Of a stretch of 64,000 nt of DNA, positions 48,427 to 61,300 are shown piece after piece. The notes beneath the pieces were generated by a model. It was given only the letters and a program-made list of their open reading frames with translations. It did no database searches and was not told the DNA's origin. Source of the stretch: Tachypleus tridentatus (taxonomy: Eukaryota; Arthropoda; Merostomata; Xiphosura; Limulidae); assembly GCF_004210375.1 (NCBI RefSeq), contig NC_134833.1:47300782-47364781 (forward strand), given 5' to 3'. Numbering within the stretch: position 1 is the first letter of the stretch; each line of letters starts with the position of its first letter. A program made the position numbers and the translations under genes.

Positions 48427-48700
48427 AATTTGTAGTTTAGTAAGTGTAAACAGTTAGTGGGTAACTTATCCTAGACCAATAATATACAATCATTGATCAT
48501 TTGTACTTTAGTAAGTGGAAACAGTTAGTGGGAAACTTATCCTGGACCAATGATATATAATCAATGTTCATTTGTACTTTAGTAAGTGGAAACAGTTAGT
48601 GGGAAACTTATCCTGGACCAATGATATATAATCAATGTTCATTTGTACTTTAGTAAGTGGAAACATTTAGTGGGTAACTTATCCTGGATCAAGACATTAC
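48427..48700. repeat. 71-bp tandem array (~3.9 units)
   Basis: Units start at 48427, 48498, 48569 and 48640 (catttgtactttagtaagtg in units 2-4). Units 2 and 3 appear identical, while 1 and 4 carry point changes. The start of a unit recurs alone at about 48974-49005 (aatttgtactttagtaagtg), roughly 270 bp downstream. Confidence 0.95.
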
Positions 48701-49454
48701 ATAATTTTATACCAATTAGTAATTTTTATTATGCATGACAATTGGGCGTAAATGAAATAAAGAGAGTTGATATATATTTATTATTATAATTGAATGAGTT
48801 ATGACGACATAGCTAGTGTCACTTACATATATATCGGCAAATGTTTACACATGTATTGCGGATGTGTTTAATCCCTTAAATAGCATCATTAATTGAGCAT
48901 ATCATTAAACAGCTACACAGCTTTTCAATTGAAGAGAGACGAGTGTTAATATAAATTACTAAGAAATATAATCAATGATAATTTGTACTTTAGTAAGTGA
49001 AAACATTTAAGTAAAAACTGGGTTGGAGAATGAAGCTCATACCATTTTGTGACCACTACATTTAATTAAGAATGTACATTGAGAGATTCAGACTATTGTA
49101 ATAGTTTTTAAACATTTATAAGAATACTGAAATAAAATATGACACGTAAAGCAATACATTTTTGTGCACACTTAACAGTATATTTCAAGGTAAATTAGGT
49201 ATTATAAAGTTCTCGTTTTAATAAGGAGCAGATAATCATGAACACGACAACCAAGTAAAATCATTCAAAAAGCTAAAACAAACAAACTTAGAAAATGTCT
49301 CTAGTAGGAAATGGAATGTGGAGATATTCAAATAAGATGCTTTAAAAATTGGAAACTCTAACACCTTTCTGTTATTAATACAAATTTTCTGTTCGTACGA
49401 AACAAAATGATCAGTTTTACAACTCTTTCTTAATTGATAGTTTCATTTGAAAAC
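48701..49454. other. AT-rich DNA between tandem array and gap
   Basis: Only the isolated 71-bp unit fragment near 48974 is recognisable. Confidence 0.5.
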
Positions 49455-49954
49455 NNNNNNNNNNNNNNNNNNNNNNNNNNNNNNNNNNNNNNNNNNNNNN
49501 NNNNNNNNNNNNNNNNNNNNNNNNNNNNNNNNNNNNNNNNNNNNNNNNNNNNNNNNNNNNNNNNNNNNNNNNNNNNNNNNNNNNNNNNNNNNNNNNNNNN
49601 NNNNNNNNNNNNNNNNNNNNNNNNNNNNNNNNNNNNNNNNNNNNNNNNNNNNNNNNNNNNNNNNNNNNNNNNNNNNNNNNNNNNNNNNNNNNNNNNNNNN
49701 NNNNNNNNNNNNNNNNNNNNNNNNNNNNNNNNNNNNNNNNNNNNNNNNNNNNNNNNNNNNNNNNNNNNNNNNNNNNNNNNNNNNNNNNNNNNNNNNNNNN
49801 NNNNNNNNNNNNNNNNNNNNNNNNNNNNNNNNNNNNNNNNNNNNNNNNNNNNNNNNNNNNNNNNNNNNNNNNNNNNNNNNNNNNNNNNNNNNNNNNNNNN
49901 NNNNNNNNNNNNNNNNNNNNNNNNNNNNNNNNNNNNNNNNNNNNNNNNNNNNNN
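49455..49954. other. Assembly gap of 500 N
   Basis: Exactly 500 N, which suggests a default-size placeholder, not a measured length. Long 'open frames' over it are artefacts. Confidence 1.
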
Positions 49955-50321
49955 TAATCAAGTTGGTGGTAAATAAAAATTAATGTGGATGACACTTATC
50001 CAGAAGCAGCTGATGTTGCTGAATGACTTACACAACTTCCTTTGTTTGACAAAACTGAGTTAAGAACAGCCAACAAACAAGGTTAAATATACTAAAATGT
50101 TCAAAATTAAACTAAAAGGTAAATCCTTAGTTATAGATATTTTTGCAATCATCTACAACATGCTAAAACCACAATGTTTAGAAAACAAAAGAATGACAGG
50201 ATGGAAATTTTTCTATAACTGATTATTTGACATGATTTATAATTGAGATGAGTATCTTAGAGACAAGATCACATTCAAATATCACACATGTATAAAGAAA
50301 AACTGAACAGTGTGCTTAAAA

Positions 50322-52653
50322 CAGTGGTGCACAAACTCTTTGAGTCAGGGGCCACAAACAGACTTTTCGTAACTGTTGAGGGCTACAAAAAAGTGAAGAT
50401 TAAAATTATCCCACAGTTATTTCACACAAGATGGACATCACATTTAAGAACACACAAATAACGATTACATCAAAGAGTTTGCACATTATTCTAAAAAATG
50501 TTATGATATGTCAACTGTCACAAAGTCAGTGTGATGGATGGTGCTGCATGTCATCTACAAGCTTAGAAATGTCCAGCTTGATGTTTGACATTGAAAGATG
50601 CAAGACTGCTTCCAGATGATCATCAGTCAGCTGATTGCAAGTGTTGTTTTTGTTCAGTTTCATATGCGAGAAAGCCTGTTCGCAACAGTACGTGCTGCCA
50701 AACATGCTGGTGAGGACAAGTGCATTCTCTTTCAGATTAGCAAATGTATCAGGCAATGTTTTGTAGAAGTTAAGCAAACTGTTTTCTCGGTAAGTAGCAC
50801 GCAGTTCATCAGATGCCTGTAGATCAGTAAGTTTGAGCTGATATTTTGCTGACAAGTTATCCACTGACACACTGAATGTATCATCAAAAAGTTTCATCAA
50901 CAATCTACATTGGTCAAAGTCATGAAACTGTGAGTTGAAAAATTGATCAAGGTGTCTAGCTTCCCAACATAAACTTGGTGTCAATGTCATGATTCTTCTG
51001 TAGCTGTGACTGAAAAGTGGGAAAGTGCACGAAGTTGCCTGATTCTGCTTGCTGCCGGAACAACTGCAACTTTGTCCTGAAAGCTGAGACATGATTTGCA
51101 AGCTGACAGATAAGCTGATTTTTGCTTTGCAACTTCAAATTCAGATCATTCAAGTGTTGTGTCATGTCGACCAGAAAGGTCAAATCAGCATGCCATGCTG
51201 GATCAGTCATGGAAATCACTTCTGTGTCTTTGTTCTTGCTTCTGAGGAATTATATCACCTGATCAATCAACTCCCAGAATCTTCTGAGCATCAACCCTTG
51301 ACTCACCCAGTGTACTTCACAGTGATACACAAGGTCATCATAGTCTGAATCAATTTCTTAAAGAAGACTTCAAAACTGATGGTGATTGAGCCCTCGTGAT
51401 TTGATGAAATTAATGGTTTTCATCACTAATGCCATCAGTGCCTGAAAACCATGTTCTTTACAGCACAGGTTCTGTTGGTGAATAATGCAGTGCAACTTCA
51501 CCAACTGCCTGTTTTGCTTTCCTCGATGCATCATCAACAGTGCTACCAGCCCGCTACATTTTCTAGTCATGGCTGGTACTCCATCAGTTGTCACACTTAC
51601 CAGTTTCGTGAAATCCAATGAAACACTACTACACAGTCGTACTGTCTCCTCGAATAGAGCAGACCCAGTTGTTTGACCCTTCATGGAACCCATGCCGAAT
51701 AGTTCCTCTGTGATATCAAATGATGATGACACACCACAAACAAAAACTAGTAGCTGTGCTGTTGAACTGATGTCAGTCGACTCATCTGCTGCCAAACAGA
51801 AGTAGACAAAGTTGGCTGCTTTATTTGTAAGCTGCCTTGTCATGTCTGCTGAGAGGTGTGAAATTCTTAGTTGAACTGTCATACGATTCAAAGCCACCTT
51901 CTGTAGCTTGCGAACTGCTTCTGGACACAACTTTTCCAATGCAGTAATCATACATTGCTTGACAAAATCGCCATCAGTGAACAGTCGGCCAGATTTCGCT
52001 ATCATCAAAGAAATATAGTAGCCGACCTCACATGCTGCACCTAAATCTGCTGACTGCTTTGAGAAAACGTTCTGCTGGTGATTCAGCAACTGCCACAGAG
52101 ATTCAATTCGAGCTATTTGTTCATCACTGACAACGTTGTGGAAATCTTTATGCTTTAAATGATAATGACGCTTTATATTGGATACCTTTGCTACTGCTAC
52201 TGTTGAATGATGCAGCAGACAAATCACGTTTTTCTGTTGTTGAACAAAACAGTATTGAGCAGTCTGACCATCATGAAACTGCTGGTTCTCATCGTCAACT
52301 TTTCTTTTACTATTAGCTGCCATTTTTGTTATGAAATAATATCAAAATAGAGCTCGTAAATAAATCTTGAAGAACAATTGGAACACGTGAGATTTCGTAA
52401 TTACAGAAATATTACGTCATTGCACCAATGATTAAATGCCTATGCATTAACGAGATTTTCTTATTAAATTTTCTTTATTGCTCAACACAAATATGGAACC
52501 ATCCAGTATCTAATCTAATGCATATTCTACTATAGTGCTTAATCTTTGCGCAGGCATGAACTCTAAGCGCTTGAGCTCTCTATGTTTGACTTTCCTGTTG
52601 GACATCGCGGGCCACTCGGTGACTTGTTGTGGGTCAGACTTTGTGTACCACTG
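50322..52653 (-). mobile_element. hAT transposon (hAT-2) with TIRs and perfect 8-bp TSD
   Basis: Left end CAGTGGTGCACAAA at 50322; right end, reverse complement CAGTGGTACACAAA, ends at 52653. TSD gcttaaaa is identical on both sides (50314-50321 and 52654-52661). Length 2332 bp with one minus-strand transposase gene filling most of it. It differs from hAT-1 in TIR and protein sequence. Confidence 0.96.
50526..52323 (-). pseudogene. hAT-2 transposase, nearly complete but frameshifted
   Basis: Starts MAANSKRKVDDE at 52323. A BED-like zinc finger follows (CLLHHSTVAVAK with HYHLKH). Then RLFTDGDFVKQCM, LAADESTDIS (first catalytic D), VTTDGVPAMTRKCSGLV (second D), KLHCIIHQQNLC (CxxH) and RGLNHHQF. 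The first 317 codons are intact to 51370. The rest is in other frames: DPAWHADLTFLVDMTQHLND (51180 region), and the C-terminal dimerisation part with FGSTYCCEQAFSHMK and QLTDDHLEAV to the stop at 50526. Lesions: two shifts in T/A runs near 51370, a stop near 51250 and a shift near 50960. Few lesions for its length, so a younger or less decayed copy than hAT-1. All core motifs are retained. Confidence 0.94.
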
Positions 52654-52661
52654 GCTTAAAA

Positions 52662-53299
52662 TGACCATTGAGGATACATTCCGTGACTAATTTGTTAAGA
52701 GATCATAATAACCATAAGAGACCAATGAAATATTATGAATTTATGTTGTGACATGGCTATAGATCTGTAAAAAGTATACATTAAAAATACATAATGTATG
52801 AGGTAATATTTTAAAATACTTAGATAATACTAAAGCATAAATTATAATGCTTTAATTTAATTAATAATGCTCTTAATCATGAATATTCTGATTAAAATGA
52901 ATGATCAAAAGAATTTGTTAGTCAGTGGCAACTCAAAAAAATACACACTAATAAGATTTGTAAAAGAAAACAAGTACAAGACTATTATGTGTATCTGCTA
53001 ATCAGTATGTTTTAAGGAAAAGTGATAGTGGAATGGACATGAGTTGTAGTTCTCAGGTTAACTTAGCCAATTTCCATGTTATATGGCTGTATTACAGAAT
53101 AGAACATTGTTTGCAAAGAAAAAACACCACTGGCATTGAATGTTACCAATGCATTGAAATTTTCCAATTTTAATTTTTGGTGTTTATCGACTAGCCTCTT
53201 CCTAACTGCAGTTAAACTATTTTTATATAGGATTTAAAGATTAATGATGCTGTCAACATATTTTTCTGATTCAATCAGCAGCCAAGCTGCTTAATAAAA
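52662..53299. other. Unassigned AT-rich DNA
   Basis: Nothing recognised. Confidence 0.5.
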
Positions 53300-54130
53300 T
53301 AAATATAAGACCCACCTACTGTTTGATTCATCAACAACCACTGAAGTTTGGTAGATTTGAGGAAATTCCAATGCTCACTGTTAACCTTGGACAAGTACAA
53401 ATCAAAGTGGTCCAAGCGCATCTCACCTGCAAATTATCATGCAACAACCCTCCACCAACAGGAGTGTGACACACCCTCCTGATGCATATGACTCCCTCTA
53501 TTTGATTATATCAAATTATCATTTCAAGTTTTAGCATAAAATGGAAGCATTGATTTTCAATTAAGGAGGAAGAGTGGGAAGTGTAAGAGTAGGTAACTAA
53601 CTATTGGAAATATATTTTCAGCATAGAAAAATTATAACTTCCAATACAGTACCTTACCTCTGCTCACATAAATAGCTAGAATATCCCATTGAGTTGGTAG
53701 AGAGACCAGTGCAAGGGGAAAAAACATCCTTTGAAAGCATCTGAAAGACACCCTAAAAGAGTATATCTTTGCAACAGAGAATAATATGTGGGAGATCATG
53801 TCACTTCTGTACCAGATATACTCTTCATCAATTGAGGAAAGAGGTATTGTAGATGTGGGTAAAAACTGAGTGAAGCACATCTGAAAGGGAGAGAACAGTA
53901 AATGGACAGGGATCTGAGCCACATGTTATTAGAATCTAAATCCCACAGAGTCCATCAATGTGGGTGAGAGTAAAAGGATGTGCCTCTTGGTGTAAAGCAC
54001 CTAGAGCATAACAGAATGTACACAGGGAGTCAGTTGCATCTAATACCTAGTTGCCAGCTACTGACATCTGTGTGGAGGTAGGATGATGATCATACTATTA
54101 GTAAGTCAACTATAATCCAAAACCCAACTA
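53300..54130. other. Unassigned GC-richer block
   Basis: Less AT-rich than its surroundings, with purine-rich plus-strand text (gagagaccagtgcaagggg, gggagagaacagtaaatgg). No coding or repeat family recognised; the 96-codon minus-strand frame at 53632-53922 has no family resemblance. It may be an unlisted dispersed repeat. Confidence 0.3.
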
Positions 54131-55756
54131 TCTGGTTGGGAGAAGAAAGATGATTATATCTAATTTATGATAATTGCTAACAAGATTGAAACACACATTT
54201 TTTCTTTTTGAATACAAATATATTTGTACAAACAATAATACAACTGACAATGACACTTAATTCAAATAATGATCTATATACAAAAGTTTTGCAAACAGTA
54301 TTGAATCTTCTGTGTGGTTTGGAACTTTCCTGACATCTTATCGAGAGTTCACAATGAAAAAATTAATTTTGAGTTGATGAAGACACAATTCACTTAACAG
54401 GGAGCTAACTAACTCTGCATTTTTTATTGATCATATGCCAGTTACGGGTTGAGTTATCCATTGCTGAAGTTATATGAAGCTTTCATAAAAATACTACTAT
54501 CTCTACTTAAATTGTTTGTAATGTTTAAAACCTATAAATTTCCCTGGTCAAGTATTTAAAGTTCCAGATTAATAAGCAAGATTTGCAGTTATAGCTTATG
54601 AGGTTTACAGCACCCCAACTATAGGAAACTAATAATATACACTGTCTCTTGGCTTATCCTGTTGGTTACATTTATAGGCATGAGAAGAGTTTCTAAAAAT
54701 TTCAGCTTGCAGAACAACAATATGCTAGTACTGACGTAAACATGTATACTGTTGATTATAAAACTCAAGAATTTTCTACACTTTTTGTGAATAAACAGGA
54801 ATTTTGCAATACAGATTTAACAGTACAAGTTATGTACATTTTTAAATATAAATCTAACTCAAACAAACATTGATATTAAAACAGATGCATGATAGTAATG
54901 TGAGTAATTGTTTGACCAATACAAACTTCAGGTCCAACAAAGATCAATCTTCCAATGCATCAAAGCTGACAAATTCTCAGTTGAGTACCATCACCTGAAG
55001 TCCAGATAATGTGCTAGAAATAAATAACATTTCTGAGGTGGAAACATAAGCTGCAGTGAAAAAAACAGCAAATATCTCTACTTCATAGGAAATTAAAAAA
55101 AACAAACAGGAAAGTGCACAAACAATAAATAATTTGGTAGAACTATACAGAGGGAGCACGTTCATCAGGTGGGTGTGTCTATTTTAACTGGTGGAAGGTT
55201 GTCACATGATGATTTGCATGCAAAATACTGTTGAAACACATTGATCTTAAAATACTTAGAAACCCAAGGCTTGTGACATGCAAAAAAATTTCCATATAAG
55301 GAGCAGCACTGAACAAGGATAGCTATTCATGCGAGAGGAGGTAATGTACAACATTGGAATAAAAAAATATCCCAAAATGATTTCTTCATAAAAAGAAAAA
55401 AAAAGTACTGTTCACTTTATTTCATAATTATAAAAATTTCATTTTAGTGTTCACTAATGATTTAGCAAGAACTAGTGTTAGGCAAGAGAAAATATCATAA
55501 ATTCTCGTTTTATCTTAAAAAGAATTTTCATATTCAATTATAAGCTTCAAGAGGTTATGTTAATGAAATACAAAAATTGTAAAATGAAAAGAAACATTTT
55601 TATTTTTAGCACAATAATCATCTTACACTCAGATTGATTCAGTAAAGGTTATGAAAATTAATACAACTCTTTCCTCTAAATGCTATATTACAAATTAAGA
55701 TTTTTTGTGCACAACAAACTTGTAATGTTCACCAAGCCTGTCAGATTTCCTGAAGA
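54131..55756. other. Unassigned AT-rich DNA
   Basis: Nothing supported. Confidence 0.5.
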
Positions 55757-56395
55757 TATGGTTTCAAAAGCAAAGGTGAAGCTGTTTCATTAACATTTAA
55801 TTCACAATGTATATTGTAAATCCACAAACTTTATTTCATGTGCAGCATCTCTTTGTTGTATGCACTCCTCATGATGTTGAAGTGTTTAGAAATGGCATTT
55901 ACATCTCAGTTTTTTTAGATAGTTGTGAAGAATGCATGACTGATTACATACAGTATTCTGTGCATGCTCTTTAATATGTGAGCTATCTCAAATAACATAT
56001 TGTAGAGCCCATGACGCCAAAGTTGCACTTTGGACTTGTAAATTTACACATGACGTGAGAGTGATGAATAATTCGAATCCTGTCTTTATATTTTAAATAG
56101 TTATTTAAATGACAATAGTTTAAACACCATTCTAAACTTAATGTGCAGATAACAGTTATTATTCAAAATAGATTTAATCGTTTTTCTTTACTTCTGTTGA
56201 ATGGTAACCAGTAAATGATATAATACATTAAATTATTTCTTTTCAGTTTGTTTATTAGCTTTAGAAATGTGCAAACCTTTTAAATAATTCTTAACAACAC
56301 CATCAATTAACTGGATGGGAAACTTTTTTTTGTAAAATAACCTTTTTGTTTTGTACTTATTCATGAAATGAGGAAAAAAGTAATTATGTTAACTA
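55757..56395 (-). repeat. PLE-2 left inverted arm
   Basis: Antisense copy of the endonuclease-to-3' region. It joins the plus-strand body at about 56400, just before the recognisable N-terminal part of the reverse transcriptase protein. Confidence 0.82.
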
Positions 56396-56404
56396 AATAT
56401 ACAA

Positions 56405-58380
56405 ATGCTGAAAAAATATGAAGTTGTTACAAAATTAGATTTTATACATTTTATTAATGTGATTGCTCATTACATAAACAAGATTTTAAATGAAATAAAG
56501 CATGAACAAATAAAAGGGTGCAATAAATTAAAACATGAGAAATTTAGTGTGCCTACACTTTTTAGGTTCTACACAAGTAATTTATATTCCCTCAGATCAT
56601 TGGTTAACTTTCGTAGAAAATAAGGTATTATCACAGGGTTTAAGATTTTAAATTACCTTTAAGAAATTGAATTATGTAGAATATTTTTCAAGGTTTGATG
56701 ATATAGTTACTGAAATTTCAAATCTAGCATTTTCAGGGTATTACAGTTTTGACCTATTTAAATAGGAAATTTTGGCTTTAAAACACCTCTTCTCACATGA
56801 TAATTTAATAATTCTTAAACCAGATGAAGGGAATGGCATAGTAATTTTGAATAAAAAATATAATATAGATAATGTTTTAAATATTTTAAATGATAATACT
56901 AAATTTAAAAAAAATTGAAAATGGATCCCACAGCAACTAAAGAAAGATATTTACAGAAATATCTGTTAAAAATTCAGAAAGAATAGTTCATATTGGATAA
57001 AATATATAACAAAATTAGTCCAGTTGGTTCCCATTATGGTATATTTTATGGGTAAACTAAAATACATAAATTAAATTGTCGCATCACACCAACTGTGTCA
57101 AGTATAGATACTTTCAGTTACAGCAAACAATTTTTAGGGAGGTTTTTGAATTTATCAAAGATATATCTACACTGACTATTGACTTGCCTGTCTATATTAC
57201 CAGTTTTGACATTGAATATTTGTATATCAGTTTACGCTCAAATGAAGTAATTAAGTGGCAATTTCATTTTTGCAAATTCTAATGTTGTCAGTGATATTAA
57301 CCAAACCTGTATTTAGAGAGCTATTATATTTTGTCACTAAAAAGTCAAATTTGTTTTTCAGTGGATGTCATTATGAATAACTTCAAGGGTATCCATAGGT
57401 TCAAGAGTTGCATCATGATTGGCTAATTTATTTTTAAGTTATTAAGAATAAAAATGGTTAAAAAGTTGTCAGGGAAAGTTTAAACCTCTATATTATATAT
57501 GTTGATAACACTTTTTAATTTTAAAAATACATCTGATTCTTTAAAAATCTCAATATTATTTGTATAATTAACATAAAAATATTAGATTTGCAGTTTAAAA
57601 ACAGACAGTTAATAATTTATCTTTTTAGATACTACAACTGTTAATTTAGGTTGAAATTTTGACACAAAGAGCTATTATAACCCAACATTCATAGGTTGAT
57701 ATTTTCATTTTGACAATATTTGAATTTAAAAAGAACTTAATTTATAATTCAATTCATCAAAACTTAGTTATTTTTCCTCTTCTTATGAAAACGTACAAAA
57801 CATAAGGGTTGTTACACATAAAAAGTTTCCCTACACATTTAATTGATATTGTTATTAAAAAGTATTTAAAATGTTTTTACATTTCTAAAACTAATAGTTG
57901 AAGATAAAGAAACAGTTTATTGTATTCTACCACTTACTGGTAACCATTCAGTAGATATAATGAAAAAGATTACACCCATTTCGAATAATACCATTTATCC
58001 TCACAATATGTATAGAATTGTTTCATTTAAGTAATTATTTTAAACATAAAGACAGGAACCCAATTATACATCATTCTGATGTCAAATGTAAATGTACATG
58101 CCCAAAGTGCAACTTTGACTACATTGGATCCATAATACGTAATTTGAGCTCATGTATTAAAAGCATGCACAGAATACTGTATATAATCAGTCATACATTC
58201 CTTGCCACTGCCTAGACAACTGTGACATTAATGTTTCTAAACACTTCAACACCTTGGGGAGTGAGTACAGCAAACAGATGCTACACACAAAAAAATGTTT
58301 ATGGATTCACAAGATACGTCCTGAATTAAAAGTTAATCAAACAGTTTCACCTTTGATTTTGAAACTTTAAACTGAGCATT
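56405..58380 (+). pseudogene. PLE-2 reverse transcriptase and GIY-YIG endonuclease, heavily decayed
   Basis: Across frames: an N-terminal basic segment (INKILNEIKHEQI, KLKHEKF), LSQGLRF, NLAFSGYYSFDLFK, then NLIILKPDEGNGIVILNK (conserved N-terminal RT motif, about 56800-56860). ITSFDIEYLYISL (57196 region) has the motif A aspartate. YVDNTF (57500 region) stands where the catalytic YxDD is expected, with the second D as N. The endonuclease KCTCPKCNFDYIGS lies at 58090-58130 with CxxC and a GIY-YIG-like DYIG. The catalytic arginine position reads SSCIK, apparently lost. Numerous stops and shifts (for example after FRRK 56623 and SFDLFK 56763, and at 57170 and 58215). Not functional. Confidence 0.82.
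57755..58375 (+). repeat. PLE-2 right arm
   Basis: Plus-strand partner of 55757-56395, containing the endonuclease and about 150 bp of 3' sequence. No hammerhead-like motif could be found at its outer end. Confidence 0.82.
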
Positions 58381-61300
58381 GAAAATATAGTTAAAGTGTG
58401 TATAGCTTCTTGATTTTTAAGGTTGTGCAAAATTATCAATTTGACAAGAAAGGGTTAAAAGCTTATCAATAACGAAATTAAACATTTTATGCATAGCTAA
58501 AAGTTAGGCTAATAAACAGAAAAAGACCACAGCTTGTAGTTTAATGTTTTACTTGAACTTTAAGTACTTATGTCATTTTGACAATCCAGCATGTCTTCCT
58601 TTCACGAGACCATCAAAAATTGGATATCAAAGGTACTACAAAACCCAAAAAATAATCACCATAATTGCTAATAATACACAAAATGTAAATCAGTTCTTTC
58701 ACAGGATTTATAGGATCAGCAAAACACATAAGAGTAATTTTAAAAACTTTAAGAAAGGAAGCTTAGTTGGTGATGCTAAAAAAATTAATCACTGCACTTT
58801 AATTCAAATATTAAAGTAAATATTGTGTATTTTAAAATGCATTATTGCAGTTTTCCTATACCTTCAAAAAATCAAATAATTGGCAAAAAGACAGGTTGGG
58901 AATGCTAGCTTTTATTTAAAAGTTTCAACCAACCAGACATTCACTGATTACCAGAAACTGTTGCTGACAGGATTTGTATTCTAAAAGCTGAAGGTTCATG
59001 ATATTGTTAGTAGTTAAAAGTTGAAGAAAACTGTCAATTAATTAGCAGCTACAAAATTTTTGTTGGAACTCTATCCAACAGACTATAGAACTAATTCACT
59101 CATACTCAGTACATTTCTTAATTTTTCCAGCTGTTGCAAAATGCAAGAGAATGAAATCTACAAAAGAATTTTAAATATATCACAATAAAAAATCAAAAAC
59201 GAAAAATGTTCAACTGAAACAAGAGCTGAGTATTAGGGAAAAAAAAATCATACAACATGGATTCTCTGAAAATAAATTAATTTTAATCCAATAACACACT
59301 TTGATCAAAGTGTAGGTTGAACTGGACCTCCCTTGAACTTAGATTTTGAGATGAAACAATTTTTGGAATGTTAAGTTGATTTATTGTATATGCTACTGTG
59401 GGGCTATATAATATGAAGAGGTGAATAGTGGCCGTGAACACTTTTTCTTCACTTCACCTATTCAGTGTATATGTTTTTCTTGTGGTTACTACAAAGTATG
59501 TTTGATTTTCTACATACTTACCAATTAAATCACAGAAAATAAAAATGTGAGGAGGGCTGATGAAATGCTAATATATGTGTCATATATCTCTTCTTATTTG
59601 TCTATTATTTTTTGTATCTACTACAATTTTTATTTTATCTTCTAGGTGTTTAGTACTGAAATGAAATTCAATAGCCTTTTCAGACCCAGGATGATATAAT
59701 TATATATCCCCACACTTTTCCAGAACCCATGAACAATAGACTATGACATAATTCACTACCTTTCCTATATATTTAGCTAAGTGTTTAATAATTGCATTAC
59801 AAGATAAATAATCATTTGTCAGATTAAACTGATTATTTTATATGAGAATTAAATTATATTTAATTTTACTAACTCAACATAATGTCAAACCAGTGAGTTA
59901 CTGCTCTTTTCTTAGAAACTAACCAATGTTTTCTTAAGTTTATAACTAATTTTCATTGTAGCAAAAAAAAAAAAAATCTGAAAAGTCCATTTCAGAATCT
60001 GTGTATCCTGAAAATTTTGATAATCATCCAAAATGATTGGTCATAAACCAGTGTGTTGCAATGATTGGATGATATAAGTGATCCCAAGATTTAATCCTAA
60101 ATTTCATAATAATAAAATAGTCAATTTATAAATTGTAATAGTAAACACAAGCTCACTGGTGAAAAATTACAGGATAAAAACACAGTAGTATGTAAAATAT
60201 TTTCTCAATCCAAACGAGCCGTTTTTGCATATAAAGTAAACTGTTTTACATATCAGAATATAAGATAAAACTAGGATTCGTTTTCAGTTTAGTTTTGTTA
60301 CCAATTTACTCATTATAGGATAAAACTATGACGAAATTTTTATTTTTATTTTCTTTTGAAGTTTACTTTTTCAACATTCTCATTTGGACTTACAAAAGTT
60401 TAAAAGAATGCACATCAGGAAACATTTTATAAATTTTTATGTCACAAAAACTGAAATTTACCATTTTTGTGCACAAAATATTTTAACAAAAGATACATGA
60501 CATCTTAACTAAAAGTATTATATATACACTAAGATTTAAAAATTTAGTTCTCTTAAAAACATTAAAAAATGTTGATTAAAAACTAAATTATAATAATGAA
60601 AAACTGTTATAATTACAGTGATCCGGGTTTTATGACTGTATTTTCCATCATGTTCAGGAAAACAACAGGAATCAAATATAATTCCTAAAACATTTGACTT
60701 CTGAGAAGAAGGAACCAAAAAACCAAACCCCTGAAAGATAGTACAGAACTTGAATTAGTAAAATAACTAATAAAGAGCAATAACCTAACACAATTTAATT
60801 ACCAAAACCATATTCATTTCATTTTTTGCCACATCTTCACTATAACTGTTTGAATCACTTTTAATTCAAGGAAAAAATATGTCTGTTTACCTTGGACAGC
60901 ATCATTTCCCTTAGTAATGATTAAAAAAATTTCTCACACTTTTACAAAGTTTCAGATGTTGGTTTACATGTACAATAATACTATTCATGGTTTCAACCTT
61001 GTGTTCAAATGAATGCCTATCAGGTTTATATAATCATTTTTACAAAATATGAACTATGAATCAATTAACCATACTGAAGCTATTTACATCTTCTTTCAAA
61101 TAAAGAGTTTGCAAGAGTTGATTTACAGCTAATGATACATGATTGGAGCAAATTGTTCAAGATCACTTCAGATTAAGCTAAACAGTATTTATATTATTTC
61201 ATATACAATAATACAATATTAGAAACCTATTCACATTATAATACATGTATATTCTCAGAAAATATAATGCATTATAGACCTACAAGTAAGTAAAAAATCA

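Larger units (their letters stand above)
55757..58375 (+). mobile_element. Penelope-like element PLE-2 in palindromic arrangement
   Basis: Left arm 55757-56395 is an inverted, diverged copy of the right arm 57755-58375. Matches include ccaaagttgcactttgg (both strands), tgactgatta.atacagtattctgtgcatgc, gttgaagtgtttagaaa and cctgtctttat. The centre (56400-57755) encodes most of a PLE reverse transcriptase. The endonuclease lies in the right arm and, in antisense, in the left arm. The protein is of a different PLE lineage from PLE-1. Confidence 0.85.

Noticed and set aside
49417..49995. Four long open frames on both strands
   Set aside because: They run across the 500-N gap; the residues are unknown and the frames are artefacts.
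59557..59570. ctgatga as a hammerhead core near PLE-2
   Set aside because: No paired stem followed by GAAA within a plausible distance.
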